Assembly (NCBI RefSeq): GCF_001316105.1
Contig: NZ_BBCP01000001.1
Location: 186,001 to 250,000 of the forward strand
Length of the DNA stretch: 64,000 nt
Direction: 5' to 3'
Source: Thermogymnomonas acidicola JCM 13583
GTDB lineage: Archaea; Thermoplasmatota; Thermoplasmata; Thermoplasmatales; Thermoplasmataceae
The notes under the pieces were generated by a model. The model made no database searches. It had not been told where the DNA came from and worked only from the letters and a program-made list of their open reading frames with translations. A program made the translations under genes and the position numbers. Of this stretch, positions 52,125-62,515 are shown piece by piece; positions within the stretch are counted from its first letter, which is position 1, and the number at the start of each line of letters is the position of its first letter.

Positions 52125-54780
52125 CTATTTAGCGTTAAACTTGCTTATTAACTTTTCAGGGTATTCCTGCGAAACTGCTTCTGCGTACCTCTGCCCTTCT
52201 CTGAGTACTTTGAGGCCTTCGACCTGGAGAACGCCGGCGCAGCTGAGCGTGGACGAGGTGCAGACCACCCTGTATTCCCTCCCGTCCCTGTAAAGCATTA
52301 TCACGCCTGGCACCTTCCTGGAGTTCACCACGGTGGGTATCTTCTTCAGGAGCACGGGTATGTTGGGCACCTCTATGACCCTGAAGCCCCCCCTCCATCC
52401 ATGCCCTCCAGGTACCTCTCGGCAACAGCACTTGCCAGGCTCTCGACCTCCTTTTCCAGGCCTATCTTCTCCCCCCCCAGCAACCTTGAAACTGCCTCGC
52501 TTACGCTGCCCTGTGGCTTCAGCTCCAGCCTTATCCTCTCCATCTCCGCGTGCTCCTTCTGGAAGTGGTCAAGCGCGGCGGGGGGGCCGGCAACGAAAGT
52601 GAGCCTCTGGACGCCCTCCTGTATGGTCTCCGTACCTATGATCTTTACCATGCCGATCTGGCCTGTGGAACTCAGGTGCGTGCCCCCCCCGCACCCCTCG
52701 GCATCGAGGTCCTCTATCTCAACAACCCTTATTTTGGGCCCCTCTGGTATGCCGCCCTCAAAGAGCCTGAACCCGTACTTGGACAGGCCCTGTTCCATTC
52801 CATGTTCGTTACAATTATCTTCCTGTCCTCAGCGATGACACGCATGCACTCCTTCTCGATCCTCCTGATCTCTTCTTCCGTTATCTTGGAATAGTGTGTA
52901 ATGTCCAGCCTGCTGCTCTCGACGTTCTTCTGCACGCCGCTCTGCCAGACGTGTTCACCGAGGACCTTTCTCAGTACGCCAAGGAGCAGGTGGGTTGCGG
53001 AATGGTGAACGGATAGGTACCAGCGCCTCTCACCGTCGACGTGGCCCATTATCCTTGCCCTTTCCGGTATTGGCTCCTCAAGCACGTGTACTATGCATCG
53101 CCAACCTTCTTCACATGCATGACCCTTATGTTCCTGCCACCGTACGTGAAGTAACCGGTATCGCAGGGCTGCCCACCCCCCTCAGGGTAAAAGGCAGTCT
53201 GGTTCGTTATGATCTCGTTTCCCCCCCTGGAGAAGAGGACAAGTGCGTTGAAATCACGGATTGACCCGTCGTCGTAGTAGAGTGGCCTCGTCTTTATGTC
53301 AGGGTAATCCTCCCTCCTCTTCTCCACCCTGGCTTAACTTCGTGCCTCTTCAGCACCATGAGGGTGAAGTTCTCGGGCACGGTGACCTTGACACCGTTTT
53401 CCTCCGCTATGGCCTGCACAAGCTCGGGCGGTATACCGTGAGAATCGTATAGAGTGATCAGGTCTTCCTGCCCTATGCCCTTGCCCCCCCTGGATATGAG
53501 CCTGCGCACCTCATTTGTGCCAGACCTCACGGTCTCCCTGTACCTCTCAGCCTCCCGCTCCAGCACCACCCTGACGAAGCCCTCCGGGAAATTGGCCACA
53601 ATGGTGCTGAACTTCATGGCCTGCATCTTCACAATGTCGAAGAGCTGGAGCTTGCACCCGAGCTCCTCCAGGGCCCTCAGGGACCTCCTTATGAGGAGCC
53701 TGGCAAGGTAGCCGACCTTCGTGTTTGAAGGTATGACGTAATCGGAAAACATGAAGAACAGCGTCCTTGCGTGGTCTGCCACAATGAAGGCGTCCTTGGT
53801 ATATTTGTAGAGGTGGAGGTTCTCCTCCGTTGCATCGCTTCCCAGGGCCTCCCTGACAGACGATGTGCCGTACTCATCCCTGCCGGCGAGGTGCTTCACT
53901 ATCTTCTCCAGGTATTCATCACCCAGCCTCCTCTTGCCAGATGCCTCAAGGATGGCGTCTACAACGTCGCCGTAGAGTGCGTGGTATACGGTCGGAGTCC
54001 CCTGGGAGAGCCATGCCAGCCTCTCCAGGCCATAGCCCGTGTCCACTATGTTCATCTCCATGTGCGAATACCTGGTGCCCTCAATCTCTATGTCACCGTT
54101 CGGGTCCTCCCTGAGGTCCATGAACACCAGTGTGGCGACCTCGAGCCCCCTGACAAACACCTCGACTGCAGCGCCAGCATTGCCGCCTCCGGACCACGGT
54201 TTCTCCTTGTACGTGATTATCTTGCCGTCTATACCGAGCACCTCGGTGAGGAACCTGTGGCAGTATTCCACTGTCTCGCTCCTCCAGTACACGTACCGGC
54301 CAGGCCTGTTGAAGGCGTCGTGACACATCATCTCGAAGCTTGTCAGGTGCCTGCCCGTGGCACCCACGCTCTCAACGTCGTTCATCCTCACGCAGGGCTG
54401 CGACATGACTATGGGGTTCCCGGGCGGCTCAACCCTGCCTGATGTGACGTGGGGGGGCTGGAAGTCGTATATGGAGGCGTTGACCAGCAGGACGTCATCC
54501 CTCCACCTTGGTACTATGGGGGGGTAAGGCTTCAGTACCTTGTGGGTGCTGCTGAAGAAGTTTATGAAGCGTCCCTCATCTCGTCCACGGTGTACCTGTA
54601 TTTTGTGGGCGGGTTTCCTATGAACTCGTACTCTGAGCACGGAGGGTCACCGCACCTCTCCCTTCCTGCGTCAAGCGTCCAGAAGTAGGAACCGCAGCTG
54701 GTGCACTTCTTCCTCATGAAGCCATTCCTTGTGAAGAACTCAAGTTCAAGTGGCCCCGTTTCCTGGGTCATCCGTTGCAT
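52125..54780 (-). CDS. alaS: Alanyl-tRNA synthetase, archaeal type
   Basis: About 885 residues. The archaeal zinc N-extension has [12 protein letters not shown] and CGDPPC. The core shows [46 protein letters not shown] and YGLERLAW. The editing domain has [17 protein letters not shown] and a distal [14 protein letters not shown], both zinc sites. The C-terminal domain ends near 52125. Breaks lie near 54560, 53330, 53085, 52795 and 52372. ATG 54780 is about 22 nt below a TATA-like GTTAAATAG; a GTG at 54792 is also in frame. Some tracts (GGGNAG) could be normal. Confidence 0.9.
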
Positions 54781-54806
54781 ATAGGTAGACACTATTTAAC
54801 GCTATT

Positions 54807-55484
54807 TTATCTCCTGAGGTGCATCAGGTAGTTGTTCCTGGCGTTCGGGGGGGACAGGTCTATGACATTCAAGACCTTCCAGCCGGAACCTTCGAACTCA
54901 GTTATGGCCCTTTCCAGTACCCTCTGGGGGGGCTTCTCCCTGGAGTTGATGGATGTGGCCTTGAGGATGAATATGGCCTCCCGTACGGAATCGAAGTGGT
55001 CAGCGTTCCACATGAATATCTGTACCTGGTTCCTCTGTGATATGTCCTGGTAGATTAAGTCCGGAGCCTCCAGGAAGAACGAGTACCTCTCTGGGAAAGA
55101 CGCGTCGTCCAGCACGGGGGGGTATATGTTGCTCCTCCTCTCTGCTAGCCTGAGTAGCCTGCTGAACGGCTCCAGCGCCACCTCCACTGCGAATATCCTT
55201 GACCTGGGGGGGTAGATGTCTGACAGGTGGCTCACAGTTGTGCCAGTGGATGCCCCCCCAAGGTACAGCATCTCGCCCAGGCCTGCAGGCAGGCCCCTGA
55301 AACCCTTCAGTATCGCGGTGGCCAGCTTGCTCCTCCTTGCCACCCACTCCCTCATGAGTCTGGATCCGGACCTCCTGAAGGTCTCGCCGTATACGGGCAC
55401 GGAATCGCTTGTGACGGTGAAAAGCCTGCTGCCAGACCTGATTATGTTTCCGTTCGTCTGTGAACCCCCCCTCTGGAAAGCTGA
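54807..55484 (-). CDS. flpA: Fibrillarin-like rRNA/tRNA 2'-O-methyltransferase
   Basis: About 226 residues. It is the catalytic subunit of box C/D RNPs, using SAM. The core is continuous: VPVYGETFRRSG, RSKLATAILKG, EMLYLGGASTGTTVSHLSDI (SAM loop), IFAVEVALEPFSRLL, and NVIDLSPPNARNNYLMHL, which match archaeal fibrillarin. The N-terminus is disturbed by a G7 tract at 55465-55471. No ATG, GTG or TTG fits upstream in any frame after the nearest stop, so the start shown is only approximate. It is divergent from the MBF1 gene. Confidence 0.8.
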   Translation of the reverse strand, partial: SAFQRGGSQTNGNIIRSGSRLFTVTSDSVPVYGETFRRSGSRLMREWVARRSKLATAILKGFRGLPAGLGEMLYLGGASTGTTVSHLSDIYPPRSRIFAVEVALEPFSRLLRLAERRSNIYPPVLDDASFPERYSFFLEAPDLIYQDISQRNQVQIFMWNADHFDSVREAIFILKATSINSREKPPQRVLERAITEFEGSGWKVLNVIDLSPPNARNNYLMHLRR

Positions 55485-55516
55485 TTAACCTGTAGGTATT
55501 ATTCTTAGCGGTACCG

Positions 55517-55951
55517 ATGGAATGCGAGATGTGTGGCAGGAAGGTCGAACGCACCAGGAAGGTCAGGGTGGACGCAGCCATCCTGAACGTGTGCGATGCC
55601 TGCGCCAGGTTCGGGACTCCACTGGAAGATAACAGGCCGAGGGCCCAGGTGAAGCAGGAGATCGTGGTCAGGGTGCCACAGAAGCCCCCTGAATCTCTTA
55701 AGCCAAGGGAGGTGAGGAAGGCCCAGAGGAAGGTGGATGACGTTGAGCGGTTCACGATCGTTGAGGACTATGCAAGGCTGATACAGCAGGCAAGGAACAG
55801 GCTCTCCATGACGCAGGAGGACCTGGCCAAGAAGATACTGGAGAGGAAGAATGTGCTTGCGAGCGTGGAGAGGGGCGACCTGATGCCTGACCTGAAGATG
55901 GCCAGGAAGCTGGAAAGGGTGCTGGGCATAAAACTGATCGAGGAGGAGTAA
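55517..55951 (+). CDS. Multiprotein bridging factor 1 (MBF1) homologue
   Basis: A complete 144-residue protein. The N-terminal zinc ribbon has CEMCGRKV and CDACARFG, the linker is basic, and the C-terminal helix-turn-helix domain reads LIQQARNRLSMTQEDLAKKILERKNVLASVERGDLMPD. This is the archaeal MBF1 arrangement; the protein binds the small ribosomal subunit and may affect transcription. It is read without a break. The ATG at 55517 lies close to an AT-rich element shared with the divergent fibrillarin gene. Confidence 0.88.
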   Translation: MECEMCGRKVERTRKVRVDAAILNVCDACARFGTPLEDNRPRAQVKQEIVVRVPQKPPESLKPREVRKAQRKVDDVERFTIVEDYARLIQQARNRLSMTQEDLAKKILERKNVLASVERGDLMPDLKMARKLERVLGIKLIEEE

Positions 55952-56053
55952 CCGTCAAAAAGTCTAAAAAACCTGAGTTTGGCGGAATCTAGACTTGACG
56001 CGACGGAAAAACGTTAAATATCATTCTTCGGTTATTAACACCAGGTAAGGGAA

Positions 56054-56347
56054 GTGAAGATAGAGGTCGGGCAGAGGTTTGATCTCGAGATAGACAGGGA
56101 GGACGTGGAGGGAGAGAACCCGGGGGGGCCCATAATAGCGACCTGGTACCACATGGGCACTCCGATATATGTTGAGCTCAGCGTCAACAAGTCTCTCCTG
56201 AGGGCCCTGAGGGACTTCTTCAGGAAGTACGGGAGGAAGAGCGCGATAGTTTCCATCGCCAGGGTATCAAGGTACAGGTATGAGGTCACGCCCACCGTTG
56301 TGCTTCTGAACAGGCAGGGAAACGACGTGAGGCAGATGAAGTTCTAG
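56054..56347 (+). CDS. Conserved-looking hypothetical protein, 97 residues
   Basis: An unbroken 97-residue basic protein. It alternates strands and one amphipathic helix (SLLRALRDFFRKYGRK), with VEVGQRFDLEI-like acidic start and a C-terminal strand pair (SRYRYEVTPTVVLLN). A small beta-barrel is plausible but no family is recognised. The GTG start at 56054 is about 37 nt downstream of CGTTAAATATC. A tract at 56122-56128 may add a glycine. It stands alone between MBF1 and a small reading frame. Confidence 0.5.
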   Translation: MKIEVGQRFDLEIDREDVEGENPGGPIIATWYHMGTPIYVELSVNKSLLRALRDFFRKYGRKSAIVSIARVSRYRYEVTPTVVLLNRQGNDVRQMKF

Positions 56348-56446
56348 GGCCATTCACGTCTTCGCAGTTTCTCCCACTTCCATCTAAATGTATGTTTTCG
56401 TCACAATCCTTAAATAATGGCTTTGAGTTAATAATATCGGTCATTC

Positions 56447-56581
56447 ATGGGACGCAAAAAGGACTTCAAGGATGACCTAGAAGAAGATGAGGAGCTGGAC
56501 CTAGACGAGATGGCTTTTGGAGAAAGCAGGGAAAGGAGGAAGGCTTCAAGGAACGACCCTCGTTCTGTCCCTAGGAAATAG
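56447..56581 (+). CDS. Small highly charged protein, 44 residues
   Basis: The ATG at 56447 follows two TATA-like runs (TTAAATAATGG and AGTTAATAATATC). The peptide begins [20 protein letters not shown], an acidic stretch, and ends basic. No cysteine, helix of a membrane or known family is seen. The last 36 bases overlap the end of aspS on the opposite strand. Coding is plausible from the promoter and charge pattern; a family search would test it. Confidence 0.4.
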   Translation: MGRKKDFKDDLEEDEELDLDEMAFGESRERRKASRNDPRSVPRK

Positions 56582-57850
56582 AGTTGCCTCCCTTATGTTG
56601 GGCAGGTCAAGGAGGATCATGACGAGCCTCTCGAGGCCGAGGCCCCCAGCCTGCGTGTGGAGGCATTCCGTACCTGAAAGCCTTTATGTAAAACTCGAAG
56701 TCAGTCGGGTTCAGGCCCTTGGCCCTGAACCTCTGTTCAAGCATTTTTGGGTCGTGCACCCTCTGTGCCCCCCTGACGTTATCTCCTTTTCCCTGAACTG
56801 GAGGTCGAAGGAGTTCGTTATCTCAGGCCTCTCCGGGTCAGGCATAGTGTAGAAGGGGGCGGAGGCTTGAGGGCCATTTTGTTATGAAATAGAAGCCGCC
56901 CATCCTGTCACCCAGGAGCCTGAGCTGCTCCGGTGACAGGTCTTCTCCGAAGTTCACGTTTATCCCGTCCCTGGAAAGTTCCTCGAGGCACCTCTCGTAC
57001 GTTATCCTGGGAAACGGTACCCTGGCCTCAGGCATCCTCAGGGACAGCGCCTCCAGTTCACCGCCGAGGTCCTCCTTCACCTGCTTTATTCCCTGTCCTA
57101 TGGCGTTCTCCAGTATTCCCATCACGTCCTCATGGTCTGCGAAGCTCACCTCGATATCGACGCTCGTGAACTCGTTCAGGTGCCTTGGAGTGTTGTGCTC
57201 CTCCGCCCTGAAGGCGGGCCCCCACCTCAAACACCCTGTCAAGTCCCGCTGACATTAGGATCTCCTTGTACAGTTGCGGTGACTGGTTCAGGTACGCCTT
57301 CTTCTCAAAGTACTGCACCGGAAAGAGTTCTGCCCCGCCCTCTGTGGCGGCTGCAACTATCTTGGGGGGGCTGTGCACCTCAACGAAGCCCTGCTCCTTC
57401 AGGAACTTCCTTATGCCCCCCCAGAGCATGGAGCTCTCGACCCTGAATATCATGGCCTTCTCCGGCTTCCGGAGGTCTATGAACCTGTTGTTCAGCCTGG
57501 TCTCGAAGTCTGCCTCCACAGGGTCGTCAACTCCCATGGGCAGGGGGTGCATCGGACCTGTTAAGAATATTTATGCTGTAAGCGTCTATTTCGGCCCCCC
57601 CAAGCCTGCTCTTGGGCTCCTCCACGATAGCGCCGGAGACGCTTATTACGCTTTCCCTGGCAAGGTCGGACACAGCATCCCTTAGTTTCTGATCCTTCAC
57701 ATTGACCTGGAGCCTGCCGGTGCTGTCCCTCAAAACTATGAAGGTGACGTTCTTGAGGTTCCTTATGTCCTGCGCCCAGCCGGCAACAGTTACCTCCCTG
57801 CCATTCGCTCTGCCTCTGAGAATGTCCCCCCCGATGTAGGTTCTCTGCAT
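56546..57850 (-). CDS. aspS: Aspartyl-tRNA synthetase
   Basis: About 434 residues of archaeal class IIb type. The anticodon-binding OB fold comes first ([21 protein letters not shown]). The core follows: [63 protein letters not shown] (motif 2), and GLGLERLVM (motif 3) with RDRTR at the end. The archaeal form is often able to charge both tRNA-Asp and tRNA-Asn; asparagine specificity is not excluded by eye. Breaks near 57547, 57225, 56863 and 56643 are at G/C runs. The start is 25 nt from a TATA box. Confidence 0.88.
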
Positions 57851-57870
57851 CGGGAGATTATGCCAAGCTC

Positions 57871-57880
57871 ATAATAAAAC
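57871..57880 (-). promoter_or_regulatory. TATA box of aspS
   Basis: On the minus strand GTTTTATTAT, centred 25 nt before the ATG at 57850; it supports a leaderless aspS mRNA. Confidence 0.6.
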
Positions 57881-57941
57881 TGTTCCTGGAAGTCGGTACG
57901 GTTTCCGCATATTTTTATGTGCTCAAATAATTTAGTCATGT

Positions 57942-58926
57942 ATGTCTCGCTACATTCTGGGCTTCGATGTGGGCGGTACGAAGATCAGCGCGGTGATCGG
58001 AGATGAAGGCGGCAACATAATAGCAAAGGTTTCCAGACCCACGGTGCGACACCTGGGCAAGAAGAGGCTAATACAGCAGATGATAGAGATGGGCCACTCC
58101 GTGATGGAGAAGGCCGGTTCAGCTGACGTTTCAAAGATAGGCATTATATTCGCAGGCCTGGTGGACAGTGAGAAGGGGATAGTCAAGGTGTCCCCCCCCA
58201 ACATCCTGGGCCTCAACAACTTTGCAATAACCAGGCCACTGAGCGACGAGTTCGGCGTGGAGGCGGTGCTTGAGAACGACGCAACTGCCGCCACCATCGC
58301 GGAGCGGGTTTACGGCTCCGGAAGAAATGTCGACAACTTCGTCTACCTGACCCTCAGCACAGGGATAGGTGGTGGGGGCTTTCGTTAACGGGCGCCTGAT
58401 GAGGGGGGGGCACATGGAATGGCAGGTGAGATGGGCCACATGGTGATAATGTCCAACGGCCCGGTCTGCGGGTGCGGGAGGAGGGGGGGCTGCCTGGAGG
58501 CAATAGCAGGGGGGGGAAGGGGGGGTATCGCCAGGAGGGTGGCTGAGAATATAAGTGCAGTGAGGGACTCGGAACTCTTCTCGAAGGTAAAGCCAAACGA
58601 GATAGATGCGCGGACCGTTTTCGAATACAAGAAGAAGGGGGGACATGTTCGCCCAGCTCATCGTCGAGGAGACGATCTACTACCTGGCTGTGGGCATCGT
58701 CAACATAGTGAACATCCTGGATCCTGAACTGGTAATAATAGGAGGGGGAATAGCTAACGCGGGCAGAGAGCTCTTCCAGCCACTGAGGGCAGCAGTAAAC
58801 CAGGAGTTCAAGAGCATGTACAGGCAGGTGAAGATCGTCAGGGGGGGCATGAAGAACGGTCACGACATAGCGCCCATAGCAGTGCCCGTGTACCTTGAGG
58901 GTCTGGAGGCAAAGGCCAGCGGATAG
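57942..58926 (+). CDS. ROK-family sugar kinase
   Basis: About 327 residues. The phosphate-1 loop is FDVGGTKISAVIGDEGG, the ENDATAATIAE and LSTGIGGG motifs follow, and the zinc motif is CGCGRRG(G)CLE, where an over-long G7 tract adds one Gly to the standard C-x-C-G-x2-G-C. The enzyme phosphorylates glucose or N-acetyl sugars. A G5 tract at 58374-58378 and a G8 tract near 58413-58420 shift the frame between IGGG and GEMGH; a further change is near 58640. The ATG at 57942 is 28 nt below TATTTTTATG. Its end at 58926 opens a 260-base gap. Confidence 0.8.
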
Positions 58927-59014
58927 ACCTGAACTTGTCTAGCCTGGCCATCTCCACTGGGTATCCAAACCTCTTACCCTGTCACGGATCCATAATTTTC
59001 AGTGGGGGGGAGGG

Positions 59015-59030
59015 AAGCCCAGCTGGGCTT
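59015..59030. repeat. Perfect 16-bp palindrome after the ROK gene
   Basis: AAGCCCAGCTGGGCTT is fully self-complementary. It lies in the 260-base gap between the ROK kinase and the secreted-protein gene, which otherwise holds no gene and becomes AT-richer towards 59180. It could be a binding site or part of a transcription end; the sequence cannot decide. Confidence 0.4.
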
Positions 59031-59185
59031 CATAGTGTAGGCTTGGCACACCGCGTTGTTGCTTCAGGCTCCAAAAAGCGCCGATGGTATGTATCTATAG
59101 CTGTGTGCAGTGTTGGTGTCTAGAAACTGATATAATTGATTGCACAGATACCGAAAAAAAATAGGAGTAACAGTTCTATTTCTTG

Positions 59186-59959
59186 ATGAAAGACAGATGT
59201 GGCATCTACATAGGTGTTGCACTGGTGGCATTTGTTCTGCCAGCCTCTTTTAGTTTAACGGCAGTATCCAGCACAGGCACTCACGCAGAGAGGACAGCAG
59301 ACTCTGCCCCCCCGACCCCCCCAATAATGTATTATTCCATTAATCATCCGGAAAAGTACGGGAATATTTACGTCCAGTACTGGGCTTACCTGGGGCCACA
59401 CGGTGAACATGTCTACTGGTACGGTATAGTTCACGTTACCGCTGAAAACGGCGCAGTCCTAGACGGAGGTTATCCTTTCTGGAATGAGTATGATGTAATC
59501 GGATCACATAGCACTGGAACCATTGACTTCACTTCACCGGATGCTTCTGTGGGCAGCCCCCAGAGCATATATGCCTTTACCCCCCCTGAAAACACGATCA
59601 GCAGCGGTTCGGCAGAAACTGTTACCTTTGGTTTTTCAGCATCAGCAGGTTATGCGGGCGTCAGTGCTGGCGGTACAATTCAGTGGCAAGTCAACTATCC
59701 TGAATTCGAGGAGGTCGCCACCTCTCTGACGGCGACAGATGGCGCATGGGCATTCTATGACAACCAGGCCTTGAATGGTCCCAACCCAACTGCAGCATCC
59801 TTCTCTGCAGGAGTGGCGGTTCCGGTGGTAAAATACAATGCGCAGAGTATAGACAGTTCCTGCTCGATGACAGCCCTGCTTTCGGAGTGGGGCGGCCTGT
59901 GGATCACAGCTCATACCTATTCAGTGACCAAATACTTATTTACAGAATACATCAGTTGA
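59186..59959 (+). CDS. Secreted beta-rich protein of unknown function
   Basis: A 257-residue protein, unbroken. A signal peptide (YIGVALVAFVLPASFSLTAVS) ends near residue 30. The mature part is rich in Tyr, Gly, Ser and Thr: MYYSINHPEKYGNIYVQYW, GFSASAGYAGVSAGGTIQW. Two Cys are present, one in the signal. No enzyme motif or known family is visible. Its codon use is less GC-biased than the genes before it. It is the first gene of a block with an ABC exporter, so it may be the exported or guarded product. Confidence 0.6.
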   Translation: MKDRCGIYIGVALVAFVLPASFSLTAVSSTGTHAERTADSAPPTPPIMYYSINHPEKYGNIYVQYWAYLGPHGEHVYWYGIVHVTAENGAVLDGGYPFWNEYDVIGSHSTGTIDFTSPDASVGSPQSIYAFTPPENTISSGSAETVTFGFSASAGYAGVSAGGTIQWQVNYPEFEEVATSLTATDGAWAFYDNQALNGPNPTAASFSAGVAVPVVKYNAQSIDSSCSMTALLSEWGGLWITAHTYSVTKYLFTEYIS

Positions 59960-59980
59960 AGCGGGGGGGTTGGTGCAGGT

Positions 59981-60778
59981 TTGAGCGATGAGGCTTCCAG
60001 AAGGAAGAGAATCATAGTCATCCTCATAGTCGTTATAGTGGTATATGCGTCTATTTACCTTTACATCCGCATTCAGCAGGACAGGATTTACAATGTGGAT
60101 ATCACAGTGAAACCAGGTAGTCTCGTCGTAAAGCAGGGAGAGGAGCTACCGTTCTACATAAATTCCAATGGTGCCGGTGTACCATTCGATGTTAACGCAT
60201 ACACGTACCTGAGCGGCCTTAGGCTTGATTACCTTGGCCTGAATGACAGTGGAAGTGCCAGTGGCTCTCAGTGCTTTGCCCTTGTCAAATTCAACCTGAG
60301 CGGCTCCGACCCTGATGTTACGGCATACTGGAACGGTACAATTGTGTACCTGACGAACAGTGGCCCGAGGTATTACCTGGCGCCGGCAGGATACTATCTC
60401 ATCGGCCAGATAGTGGAGAGCTCCCCCCCAGACACTCGTGGTAATGTGTTCATGAACTTCACAGTACCGCATGAGACGATTTTCGTATCAGGCCTGTACC
60501 TGAACTATTACCTCAACCTGACAAACGACACGCTTGGCTCACGCTCACCCCCATTGGCACTAATTCTTCGGGAAACTTCAGCGCCACGATAGTTTCAGAT
60601 AACAATGGAACAGCTTCAGCCACCAATGTAGGAATAGGGGGTTCTGAGCAAGACATACATAAAGTTCGAGTACATCATGCAATCACCGGAGGACTCAATC
60701 AAAGTGATGGTTCGCATTGGCCATGGAACTCTATACACGGCCATTGGAAATTACGGTGGTCCCATTGCCCAGGATTAG
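59981..60778 (+). CDS. Membrane-anchored extracellular protein
   Basis: About 265 residues beginning at TTG 59981. The N-terminus has RRKR and a single helix (IIVILIVVIVVYASIYLYI); the rest is outside the cell, beta-type, with many N-x-S/T sites (NLS, NGT, NFT, NLT, NDT). The frame changes near 60548 and near 60640, after which it runs to 60778. No family is recognised. It overlaps the ATPase start by 14 bases and follows the secreted-protein gene by 21 bases, so these form one operon. Confidence 0.55.
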
Positions 60779-61632
60779 TGTGGAAAACCTGACAAAGACA
60801 TACGGGCATTTCCGAAGGTTCAATGCCCTTTCTGGCTGCTCCCTGACAATAGACACTCCTGGCTTGTACTCCGTTGTGGGCCCCAACGGAGCTGGCAAGA
60901 CGACTCTGCTGAAGATAATTGCAGGCCTGATAAGGCCGACGGGAGGCAGCGTGACGGTCCAGGGGGGGAGCACATTCTACGTTCCGGAAAACGCGGCATT
61001 CTATGACAACCTAACGGCTCTCGAGCACTTTCAGCTCATCGAAGACTCCTTGGGATCCCATAGCACCTCAATGAAGCCAGAGGATGTCCTGGACCTCATG
61101 GGCTTCCGCGCGAAAGGAAGGTCTCAGGATACTCAAAGGGGGGGATGAAGCGCAGGCTCGACATAGGCATGTCACTGGTCGCAGATCGGGACATAATGCT
61201 ACTCGACGAGCCCTTTGAGGGCCTTGACCCCCCCTCCTTTTCCGAGGCCCTCTCAGCGGACCTTAAGAGGCTGAACGATGGGTCCCGGATCATAATACTG
61301 AGCAGCCACGACCTGGCAAGGGTGGAGGACCTCTCTGACGTGATCATCTTCCTCAAGAGGGGGGGCTCCATAGTGACTACGGTGGAAAGGGGGGGAAAGG
61401 CGGACAGGGTCACTATAAAGGTACCTGGTGGCCCTAATGTCGAAGATTTCCTGGGAAGCCTGGGGGGGTTCAATATGAAGTGCGCGGGGGGGATGGGATC
61501 ATCGTGACTGCCGGAAGGGAAAGGTCGCAGGACCTTCTGAGGCAGCTCATTGCAAAGGGAATAGAGGTGGAGGAGATGAAGTCCCCAAGCCTGCTTGAGA
61601 CGTACCGCAGGATAATGGAGGGAGAGCGGTAA
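60765..61632 (+). CDS. ABC transporter ATP-binding protein
   Basis: About 289 residues. Walker A is VVGPNGAGKTTLLK, the signature reads YSKGMKRRLDIG once the G7 tract at 61138-61144 is shortened by two, and Walker B is IMLLDEPFEGLDP, with the H-loop in ILSSHDLARVEDL. The YSKGM signature is typical of ABC-2-type exporters. A second frame change near 61488 leads to the C-terminal LLETYRRIMEGER. A TTG start at 60765 is chosen; a GTG at 60780 is also possible. It overlaps the permease start (TAATG). Confidence 0.85.
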
Positions 61633-62515
61633 TGTACATGATGGCAGTTCTTGCGCACCTACGGAAGGACCTCAGGATCAGCATCAGTCTAACATGTATA
61701 TAGCCATTATATCACTTTGGAGCTTTGTATCCCTGGTGATGGCCCTGTACATCATTGATAGCAGCAGGCACCTCACCTTCTCAGACCTCGTGGCATACCG
61801 TTTCATTGATAACCTGATGGATATGTCAGTTTTCCTCTTTCTGATTCCGGCCATCCTCATTCCCGTTGAACAGGAATCAGGGATGATCGATGTATACAGG
61901 GGGGGTGCACCTCCCGTTCAGTGTCATCTTCACATCGAAGCTGGTATCCTGCCTGGTGTATTTCCTGACCCTTGTTCTATCCTCCATTGCTATGTTTTCG
62001 ATTGCCTACGCCGTTTCCAGGGCCTCAACAGTGACTCTGGCAGTGTTCGGAAGGGGGGGTCCTGGCCTTACTGACTGCCATCCCCCCCTCCTGATATTCA
62101 TCTTCCTTCCAGCCTTTGGCTACATATCGGCTCTCTCATATGCCTCCTCCAGGAGGTGGGTACCGATACTCTTCTCAGCGCTTATGTTCTTTATGCTGTT
62201 GTTTGCCGTCAAGAATATCGACCTGTTCTATGAGGGATACGACTCCATCGGCAACTCCGCTATGTTTCACGTCCCCACCTTCTATTATCCCTTGCTCGTA
62301 TCGTTCCCGGCATCATCCATCGGCATCCTGGCGGAGGCTTACGGCCTACCGACCGTTAACGAGAAAGACCTTGGGCAGACAACGGTAATAGCAACACCAT
62401 TCTTTCATGCCTTCCTGGGCGAGAGCGGCTATGCCTCTGGATACTCGCCTTCTTCATAATTTTCATATCTGTGAGTTACCTGGTGGGGGGGAGGTTGAAG
62501 TATCAGTATGGATAG
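61632..62515 (+). CDS. ABC-2-type permease
   Basis: About 294 residues with about six membrane helices, including IAIISLWSFVSLVMALYI, MSVFLFLIPAILIPVEQESG, SKLVSCLVYFLTLVLSSIAM, and WILAFFIIFISVSYLVGG. The E-x-E-S-G turn after helix 2 and the extended loop before the last helix are usual in ABC-2 permeases. It forms the membrane part of an exporter with the ATPase, whose stop it overlaps. Breaks are near 61690, 61901-61906 and 62430. The substrate is unknown; nearby secreted proteins are candidates. Confidence 0.7.

Noticed and set aside
56546-57850. Asparaginyl-tRNA synthetase
   Set aside because: The N-terminal OB fold and overall order suit archaeal AspRS better; specificity for Asn could not be shown.
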